A DNA stretch of 6,160 bases from CAVPLM01 sp964497095 (lineage in GTDB: Bacteria > Actinomycetota > Thermoleophilia > RBG-16-64-13), in NCBI GenBank assembly GCA_964497095.1, contig CAZCCL010000145.1, positions 1 through 6,160 on the forward strand, given 5' to 3'. Position numbers and translations under genes: made by a program. This document shows, piece after piece, positions 1 through 4,767 of this stretch (the first letter of the stretch is position 1; every line of letters starts with the position of its first letter). The notes under the pieces are model-generated. The model was not told the DNA's origin. It saw only the letters and a list, made by a program, of their open reading frames with translations, and did not search any database.

Positions 1-615
1 CAGAACTGGAGTCTGTCACTGAAGCCCTCAGGAGCCACACAGGAGACGCCGACCGTTGCGGTAGAGCCACAGGGTTCCCAGCAACTCAATCTGACGGTGA
101 CCCCTGGACCGGATGCCCAGGCAGGGACATACGACCTGACCGTTACGGCCATCGGCGGCGGAGAGACGGTCAGCACTCCGCTTCAGATAGAGATCACGGG
201 GACCTACACCCTCACGCTGACGACCCCGGACGGTCGACTGAATGTGGATGTGAAGGCGGGTGGGACGACCCGGGTGCCTCTCGTGGTCACAAACAGCGGT
301 ACCGGTCCACTCCAGGGAGTTAGCCTGTCTGCTTCTCCACCCGCCAATTGGGAGGTCACCTTTGAGCCAAGATCTATCGACGTCCTCCCGGCCAATCAGG
401 AGCAGTCGGTGGTGGCGGTGTTCACTCCGGCAAAAAACGCGATAGCCGGCGACTACGTGGTGACAATAGGCGCGCAGGCCGACCAGGCGGCGACGCAGGC
501 GGATATCCGGGTCACGGTGAAGACCTCCACACTCTGGGGCGTCATCGGTATCTGCATTGCCGTCGCGGCCATAGCGATCCTCGGGCTGGTCTTCCGCCGC
601 TTCGGCCATCGTTGA
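1..615 (+). CDS. Membrane-anchored NEW3-domain protein, C-terminal part (5' truncated by window edge)
   Basis: The reading frame is open from the first base to a TGA at 613-615, so only the last 204 codons are visible; the start and any signal peptide lie outside. The fragment is rich in Thr, Val, Gly and Pro, as in extracellular beta-sandwich proteins. Two modules resemble each other. Module 1 has NWSLSLKP near residues 2-9 and AGTYDLTVTA near 41-50. Module 2 has NWEVTFEP near 116-123 and AGDYVVTIGA near 149-158. This pattern (glycine/threonine-rich strand, NW..., then AGxYxVT) matches the NEW3 domain (NPCBM-associated) family. A hydrophobic helix at about 178-198 followed by the basic tail RRFGHR indicates a C-terminal membrane anchor with the modules outside the cell. 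The ABC transporter ATPase gene follows on the same strand after a short gap, so this is likely its surface partner. Specific function unknown. Confidence 0.85.
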   Translation, partial: QNWSLSLKPSGATQETPTVAVEPQGSQQLNLTVTPGPDAQAGTYDLTVTAIGGGETVSTPLQIEITGTYTLTLTTPDGRLNVDVKAGGTTRVPLVVTNSGTGPLQGVSLSASPPANWEVTFEPRSIDVLPANQEQSVVAVFTPAKNAIAGDYVVTIGAQADQAATQADIRVTVKTSTLWGVIGICIAVAAIAILGLVFRRFGHR

Positions 616-669
616 CAGGGCGGTGACGGGGCAGGGGTGCAGGACACCGTGAGCATCAAGCGCCGATAT

Positions 670-678
670 GGAGACAGG
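670..678 (+). promoter_or_regulatory. Ribosome binding site choosing between two ATG starts of the ABC ATPase gene
   Basis: GGAGACAGG places a GGAG core 9 bases before the ATG at 683. The other in-frame ATG, at 668, has no purine-rich Shine-Dalgarno ahead of it, and an in-frame TGA at 650-652 excludes anything further upstream. The 683 start is therefore preferred; the difference is only five residues. Confidence 0.5.
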
Positions 679-682
679 TGCG

Positions 683-1681
683 ATGCCTAGTCCGGCGACA
701 GATGCGGTCATCATGGCCCAGGGGCTGACCAAGAAATACGGCCAGTTCACAGCGGTCGACAAACTCGACCTGAAGGTGCTTCGGGGTGAGATCTTCGGTC
801 TGCTGGGCCCGAATGGAGCCGGCAAGACCACCACGATACTCATGCTACTGGGACTGACCGAGCCGACGTCTGGGACGGTTCGGGTGGACGAGCGGGATCC
901 GGTGCGCGACCCTTTGGCCGTCAAGTCCATCGTCGGCTACCTCCCCGATAACGTCGGCTTCTACTCCAACATGACCGGGCGGCAGAACCTGCGCTACACG
1001 GCGTCTTTGAATCGTATCCAGAAGAAGGAAGCGGAAGAACGCATAGAATCTCTCCTGAGCGAAGTGGGATTGGCCGAAGCCGCCGACAAGCGGGCGGGGA
1101 AGTACTCACGGGGAATGAGGCAGCGGCTCGCCATTGCGGATGCGCTGGTCAAGCGGCCGCGCATCCTCATCCTGGACGAGCCCACTATCGGCATCGATCC
1201 TGAGGGCGTGCGCGACATGCTTGCCATGCTGGAGCGCTTCAGGAGGGAAGAGTCGATGACCGTCCTGCTTTCGTCGCATCTCCTTCATCAGGTGCAGGAG
1301 GTGTGCGACCGAGTGGGGATCTTCGTGGGCGGCCGTCTCATCGCCGCCGGGCCGGTCTCGGATCTGGAGAGGCAGCTCGTGCAGCAAGGCGATCTAGAGA
1401 TCGAGGTCCGCGTCGTGGAGTCGGACGGCCGAGAACCCAAGAAGGCCGCGCTTGAGCAATTGCGCCAAAGTCTGATCTCTCTGCAGGGTGTGGGAGAGGT
1501 GATTCTGGATAGTGGCACTCTGACGATCCACAGTCAGGAGGATGTGGGTCCCGAGATTGCCCGGGCGCTGATCGAGCAGGGACTGCTCCCTGTGCATCTC
1601 CGCGTCCGAGGGCTCAGCCTCGACGACATCTACGACCGCTATTTCAGAGAGGGGGCGGACGTCGTCCATGGCTCGGTCTGA
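683..1681 (+). CDS. ABC-2-type transporter ATP-binding protein
   Basis: Cytoplasmic ATPase subunit that powers the neighbouring permease. Numbering from the alternative ATG at 668 (337 residues; 332 from the preferred start): Walker A GPNGAGKT at 47-54, Q-loop region YLPDNVGFY at 91-99, signature YSRGMRQR at 146-153, Walker B LILDE at 167-171, D-loop GIDP at 175-178, and the switch histidine in SSHLLHQV at 204. These are the elements of a complete ABC nucleotide-binding domain of the ABC-2 exporter (CcmA/DrrA-like) class. The usual Q-loop glutamine is Asp94 and the signature is YSRGM rather than LSGGQ; both are variants seen in this class. About 100 C-terminal residues after the domain (roughly 240-337) form an accessory region with a mixed charged/hydrophobic pattern. 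The 3' end overlaps the candidate permease ATG at 1668 by 14 bases, which points to translational coupling. Transported substrate unknown. Confidence 0.95.
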   Translation: MPSPATDAVIMAQGLTKKYGQFTAVDKLDLKVLRGEIFGLLGPNGAGKTTTILMLLGLTEPTSGTVRVDERDPVRDPLAVKSIVGYLPDNVGFYSNMTGRQNLRYTASLNRIQKKEAEERIESLLSEVGLAEAADKRAGKYSRGMRQRLAIADALVKRPRILILDEPTIGIDPEGVRDMLAMLERFRREESMTVLLSSHLLHQVQEVCDRVGIFVGGRLIAAGPVSDLERQLVQQGDLEIEVRVVESDGREPKKAALEQLRQSLISLQGVGEVILDSGTLTIHSQEDVGPEIARALIEQGLLPVHLRVRGLSLDDIYDRYFREGADVVHGSV

Positions 1682-1772
1682 GACTGCCGTCGCCACCGAA
1701 GCGACGGGAGGGCGGCCAAGTTCTGGTGTCGGATCTTCCCGGTATCGCAGCAGCTTCTTTCCTGTTGGCGTC
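1668..1772 (+). CDS. Probable 5' end of the ABC permease gene, cut by the N gap
   Basis: An ATG at 1668 overlaps the last 14 bases of the ATPase gene and stays open to the Ns. It lies about 9 bases after the purine-rich stretch AGGGGGCGG (1650-1658). The 35 residues are Ala/Gly/Ser/Thr-rich (starts MARSETAVATEATGG) with no recognisable domain, so they would be a flexible cytoplasmic N-terminal extension. The frame differs from that of the permease after the gap. If both belong to one gene, the true gap length must leave remainder 2 when divided by 3 rather than being the 10 written. The alternative is that this is an untranslated stretch and the permease begins inside the gap. Confidence 0.4.
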
Positions 1773-1782
1773 NNNNNNNNNN
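1773..1782. other. Assembly gap (10 Ns)
   Basis: Ten consecutive undetermined bases. A run of exactly ten is typical of a scaffolder's placeholder, so the true length is probably unknown. It falls inside, or at the start of, the permease gene and breaks its reading frame. Confidence 0.95.
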
Positions 1783-1783
1783 G

Positions 1784-2746
1784 CCCGAGGGCCTCCACGT
1801 CCTGCTGGTGGGCCCCGGGCCCGTCGCGCGCAAGGAGCTGTCCGATCACCTATCCGGCCTGCGCTTTGGCATTATGCTCATCCTCATCGGCGTGGCCTCT
1901 GTGGCTGCGGTCTACGCGGCCAGTTCGACCGTCAGGGAGGCGGCCTCCGATGCGATCAGCTCCCAGTTTGCATTCCTGAACCTTTTCACCGTCTCCGGGC
2001 AGAGTCTGCCGTCTCTGGTGAGCTTTGTCGCCTTCCTGGCCCCTTTGTTGGGCATAGCTTTGGGGTTCGACTCGGTCAACAGCGAACGTTCGCAAGGAAC
2101 GCTCAGCCGGCTGATGTCACAGCCGATCCACCGTGATGCCGTCCTTCACGGCAAGTTCTTGGGCGGTCTCGGTGTGGTGAGTCTGGCGCTTACGGCTTTG
2201 GTCGTGATCGTCGGTGGGGTGGGCATCGTGCTGCTGGGCGTGCCCCCTTCAGCCGAAGAAGTGGGGCGGCTTATCGTCTTCATAGTCCTGACGGCGATCT
2301 ATGTCGGATTCTGGCTCGCACTGGCCCAACTCTTCTCCGTCCTTTTCAAGCAGGCCGCCACGTCGGCTCTAGCTTCCATTGCCGTGTGGCTCTTTTTCGC
2401 CATATTCGCGGGGCTTATCGTAGGGCTGGTCGTGAACGCCGTCGCTCCGGCCGGGACCGATGCCACCAACGCGCAGTTGCTCCGCCATGAGCAACTCACC
2501 ACCCAGTTGGAGAGAGGTTCGCCCGTGACGCTCTACAGCGAAGCCACCGTCGCTCTTCTAGACCCCAACGTGCGCTCACTGGGCGTGCTGGTGCAATCGC
2601 AGATAGACAGGGCGATAGTCGCGCCTCTAGGATTCACCCAAAGCCTGATCCTCGTCTGGCCGCAGATAGTGTCGCTGATCGCGCTCACGCTGCTGTGTTT
2701 CACGATCAGCTACATCCTCTTCATGCGCGAGGAGATACGGGCCTGA
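1784..2746 (+). CDS. ABC-2-type transporter permease (5' end lost in assembly gap)
   Basis: Integral membrane subunit expected to pair with the upstream ATPase. The frame is open from the N gap to TGA at 2744-2746. The first in-gene start codon is a GTG at 1808, but it has no Shine-Dalgarno, and coding-like sequence lies before it, so the true start is probably upstream. Numbered from that GTG, there are six hydrophobic segments: about 20-38, 68-87, 118-144, 154-180, 186-209 and 280-305. ARKELSDHL just before helix 1 is the usual N-terminal motif of this family. FDSVNSERSQGTL followed by LMSQPIHRDAVLHGKF (87-117) is the cytoplasmic loop motif (E...GTL..L.S.PI.R....GK) of NosY/ABC-2 permeases. 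A roughly 70-residue hydrophilic region (210-279) between helices 5 and 6 probably faces outside and could meet the NEW3 protein. Substrate unknown. Confidence 0.88.
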   Translation, partial: PEGLHVLLVGPGPVARKELSDHLSGLRFGIMLILIGVASVAAVYAASSTVREAASDAISSQFAFLNLFTVSGQSLPSLVSFVAFLAPLLGIALGFDSVNSERSQGTLSRLMSQPIHRDAVLHGKFLGGLGVVSLALTALVVIVGGVGIVLLGVPPSAEEVGRLIVFIVLTAIYVGFWLALAQLFSVLFKQAATSALASIAVWLFFAIFAGLIVGLVVNAVAPAGTDATNAQLLRHEQLTTQLERGSPVTLYSEATVALLDPNVRSLGVLVQSQIDRAIVAPLGFTQSLILVWPQIVSLIALTLLCFTISYILFMREEIRA

Positions 2747-2754
2747 CCAGGGGG

Positions 2755-2778
2755 ACGGCCCCCCTCGAAGGGTGCCGT
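2755..2778. terminator. Hairpin between convergent genes, terminator-like
   Basis: ACGGC (2755-2759) pairs with GCCGT (2774-2778) and, after one C/T mismatch, CCC (2761-2763) pairs with GGG (2770-2772), leaving a six-base loop. A competing hairpin pairs AGGGGG (2749-2754) with CCCCCT (2760-2765). The position between the permease stop (2746) and the hydrolase stop (2793) suits a two-way terminator. There is no T-run on either side, so a classical intrinsic terminator is not shown. Confidence 0.35.
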
Positions 2779-2792
2779 GATTCGCGTTGGCC

Positions 2793-3725
2793 TCACGCGT
2801 GGCTGATCTCGCCGGGCGTCTTGGGTGCCGGGCCGGAGAGGTCGTCGAAGACCGGTGCCTTCTCCAGCCCTCGCCGGTAGCACCGGTCCAGCGCTCCGGT
2901 ATCGAGCTGGCAATCACGGACCATCTTGAGGAACTGATTGTTCACGGCGAAGGCCCCATGCTCGCGCACCCGGCGTACCTCGTCCAGGTTGAGCGGCACC
3001 ACGCCGAAGGATTCGGGCGCTTCAAGCTCCTCCATGATGCGACCCTCCGGGTCGCAGGTCACCGAATGACCCATTCCCTCGGGCGACGCCTGATTCACGG
3101 CGACCACGTAGCATTGGTTCTCCATGGCCCGCACCTGGGTCAACGGGACTCGGTGTCTCAGACCGCCGATGAAGATGCCCTGGCAGAGGGGATTGAGGAT
3201 GACCTCGGCGCCGTTGAAGGCCAGGTTGCGAGCCACCTCGGGTATGGCTGCGTCGGCGCAGATCATGATGCCTATCTTCCCGACTCCGGGGATCTCGTAG
3301 ACGGGGAACTCATCCCCGCGCTTGGAGGCCTCGAACGGAAAGGGGATGAAGATCTTGCTGTATCTCAACACTATCTCTCCGCCCGGCGATATGAGCAGCG
3401 CCGTGTTCCGGATGAGGCCTGTGTGGGGTTCATTCTCGATGATCGATCCGGGGCAAAGCCATACGTTCAGCCGGTCTGCCTTCTCGCAGAAGTAGTCGCC
3501 GATGGGACCGGGGATGGTCTCGGCCAGTTCGGGCCAGTGTCTTGTGTCGTACCCACTGCTGACGGTCTCGGGAAGAACGAGCATATCGACAACGGGATCG
3601 ATGGCCATGATGGTGTCCAGGTAGCGGTCGATCTTCGCCAATTGGGCTTTTTTGCGGGCCTCGAGATCCTCGTTTGAGAGGTCTGAGGAGAGCTGGACCA
3701 TGGCTACATTGAAGAAACGGGACAT
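2793..3725 (-). CDS. Nitrilase-superfamily carbon-nitrogen hydrolase (amidase-like)
   Basis: Cytoplasmic enzyme of 310 residues expected to hydrolyse a C-N bond of an amide, nitrile or carbamoyl compound. The catalytic triad is visible: Glu53 in VLPET, Lys124 in RYSKIFIPF and Cys156 in IMICADAAIPEVAR; Glu132 (PFEAS) fits the conserved second glutamate. NGAEVILNP (171-179) and RAMENQCYVVAVNQAS (199-214) are standard fold elements. The GHS at 219-221, the PFPFE segment after the lysine and a C-terminal NNQFLKMVRD recall the aliphatic amidase/formamidase branch from memory, but the protein is shorter and the resemblance partial. There is no signal peptide. Eight cysteines are present. The start at 3725 has GGGAGG four bases upstream and a promoter candidate 40 bases further up. 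It faces the permease gene tail to tail and runs divergently from the binding-protein gene. True substrate unknown. Confidence 0.92.
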   Translation of the reverse strand: MSRFFNVAMVQLSSDLSNEDLEARKKAQLAKIDRYLDTIMAIDPVVDMLVLPETVSSGYDTRHWPELAETIPGPIGDYFCEKADRLNVWLCPGSIIENEPHTGLIRNTALLISPGGEIVLRYSKIFIPFPFEASKRGDEFPVYEIPGVGKIGIMICADAAIPEVARNLAFNGAEVILNPLCQGIFIGGLRHRVPLTQVRAMENQCYVVAVNQASPEGMGHSVTCDPEGRIMEELEAPESFGVVPLNLDEVRRVREHGAFAVNNQFLKMVRDCQLDTGALDRCYRRGLEKAPVFDDLSGPAPKTPGEISHA

Positions 3726-3764
3726 CGCTCCTCCCGAGCTCGGCGGTGATCCGAATCGCTGCTC

Positions 3765-3792
3765 ACTGTAACACGGGAAGCCGCTCTGTCAG
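3765..3792 (-). promoter_or_regulatory. Sigma-70-type promoter of the C-N hydrolase gene
   Basis: On the minus strand CTGACA (3787-3792; five of six to consensus) is followed after 16 bases by TACAGT (3765-3770; four of six). The -10 is preceded by TGT, giving an extended -10 element. Transcription would start near 3758, leaving a leader of about 33 bases that contains the GGGAGG ribosome binding site at 3730-3735. No experimental support; strength is inferred only from consensus match and position. Confidence 0.45.
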
Positions 3793-4090
3793 AGGTGGCC
3801 GTCCCGGCTGCCTGGCTTCCACCGGGCCCGACGGCTGGGAGGCGGAATTGCACCTCCTCTATCCTTTCGCCTTCAGCACCGCGCCTTTCACTGCCTCCCC
3901 TTCGTACGGACCGGGCTATGCTACTCGAAGCGCGAAGACTCGGCATTCTACGAAAATCGGTCGACCCCTCACCCTCCCGACTTCTGAAGCCACTACACTG
4001 TGTATAGATAAGGGGCTGCAGAGAACGTCTCGCAGTGATAGTGTTAGATGGTGCCGGGGCGTCCGCGGGAACTCTCTTGCAGGGGTGAAA

Positions 4091-4114
4091 GGTCACGGCA
4101 GGCGGTTGGTGACC
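4091..4114. repeat. Inverted repeat GGTCAC-N12-GTGACC
   Basis: Perfect 6-base arms at 4091-4096 and 4109-4114; a third copy of GGTCAC lies at 4168-4173. It could be a regulator binding site or a small hairpin; short arms like these also arise by chance in G/C-rich DNA. Confidence 0.25.
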
Positions 4115-4353
4115 GGTCGCCCCTCTCCGCACGGGGACGTCCCATCTCCTGAGGGCTGAGTGCGTTGGGTCACGCGACACCTAAGGGATTGACGCCCGGC
4201 GAATAGGAGCTCGTGCGCCATCTGGCGGGGGGAGCCATGCAGGAGATCCTAGCAGCGGGGAGGGGCCGCAACGTGCTGTCCCTAAGGGGAGCGCGCTCTG
4301 TCGCGTGCCCCGGTCGGCCACCCGGGCGTTCACCGTGCGGGCGGTCCGTGTTC

Positions 4354-4368
4354 TCTCTGGCCCAGAGA
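4354..4368. repeat. 15-base near-palindrome, 7+1+7
   Basis: TCTCTGG and CCAGAGA flank a single central C. The dyad symmetry suits a dimeric DNA-binding protein better than an RNA hairpin, because the loop would be too small without opening the inner pairs. It lies about 400 bases before the binding-protein gene, far for a simple operator. Confidence 0.25.
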
Positions 4369-4528
4369 AGATCCTTGCCACCATTCTGCCTGAGATCAAC
4401 CACGTATCTAGCGCCCGTGGCTGCGTGCACCTCATTCCGGAAACTCAGCTCCCACGGTTTGTGCGTGACGACTGGAGGCATCTGAGCAACACGGAGGCTG
4501 GGCGCAAGCGCTAGAGCAAGGAGATCGA

Positions 4529-4618
4529 ATGCCGTGCCAGGGAGCGCGGGGCCTCAAGAGGTATCCCCTGGTTGAGCAGAAGCGGGAACACCCACGACTC
4601 ATCAAGGAGGCGGCCTGA
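4529..4618 (+). CDS. Possible very short ORF (29 residues) with strong ribosome binding site
   Basis: AAGGAG (4518-4523) sits five bases before an ATG at 4529, a near-ideal initiation site, and the frame ends in TGA at 4616-4618. The peptide begins MPCQGARGLKRYPL and ends in LIKEAA; it is basic, soluble and not recognised. It lies 149 bases before the binding-protein gene, so it could be a leader peptide, a small protein or the remnant of a decayed gene. Chance occurrence is also possible given the short length. Confidence 0.2.
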   Translation: MPCQGARGLKRYPLVEQKREHPRLIKEAA

Positions 4619-4670
4619 GAGGAGCACTTCGCGGATAACGCATTCAAGCCCTAATCAGCTCCTACACAAC

Positions 4671-4699
4671 TTGACAGTGAATACCGACGCAGTTGTGAC
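4671..4699 (+). promoter_or_regulatory. Candidate promoter for the substrate-binding protein gene
   Basis: TTGACA at 4671-4676 is a perfect -35 hexamer. The -10 at the optimal 17-base spacing is weak (TGTGAC, 4694-4699; three of six). A start near 4706 would give a leader of about 60 bases. The poor -10 may mean activator dependence or that the match is accidental. Confidence 0.3.
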
Positions 4700-4767
4700 C
4701 TCATGGGGTTCGGGTTATTCGGCCGCCTGTGGGGGGCTTAACGAGCAAGGTGTAAAGGGGGCCTGCA

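Larger units (their letters stand above)
3793..4670. other. Gene-poor intergenic stretch
   Basis: About 0.9 kb with no gene I can defend. Long frames exist on both strands (for example 3746-4159 plus and 3704-4180 minus), but they overlap each other and give Arg/Ser/Pro-rich low-information proteins with no known motif. Contents that can be pointed to are the GGTCAC/GTGACC inverted repeat (4091-4114), the palindrome GGGACGTCCC (4134-4143), a 7+1+7 inverted repeat (4354-4368) and a 29-codon ORF with a strong ribosome binding site (4529-4618). No tRNA, RNase P, tmRNA, SRP or recognised riboswitch signature was seen. It could be a decayed gene or island remnant, or a long regulatory region for the two divergent genes. 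Confidence 0.5.

Noticed and set aside
28..930. 300-codon open frame on the minus strand
   Set aside because: It lies antisense to the NEW3 gene and the start of the ATPase gene, whose products have clear domain motifs; its own translation is Arg/Ser/Pro-rich with no motif, as expected of a shadow frame in G/C-rich DNA.
2787..3677. 296-codon open frame on the plus strand
   Set aside because: It is the antisense of the C-N hydrolase, which has an intact catalytic triad, promoter and ribosome binding site; the His/Asp-rich translation is an artefact of complementing its codons.
4003..4008. TATAGA as a possible -10 box
   Set aside because: No -35-like hexamer at suitable spacing, no proper extended -10 TG, and no credible gene downstream.
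3746..4159. 137-codon plus-strand frame in the intergenic region
   Set aside because: No good ribosome binding site, no motif, and composition typical of non-coding G/C-rich DNA.
3704..4180. 158-codon minus-strand frame in the intergenic region
   Set aside because: It would run through the hydrolase promoter and start codon, has a low-complexity Arg/Ser-rich translation, and shows no recognisable motif.
3726..4767. Search for tRNA, tmRNA, SRP RNA, RNase P RNA, T-box or guanidine/glycine riboswitch signatures
   Set aside because: None of the conserved core sequences of these families was found; a segment GGGGTGAAAGG near 4082 looked briefly like a tmRNA start but lacks the matching 3' end.
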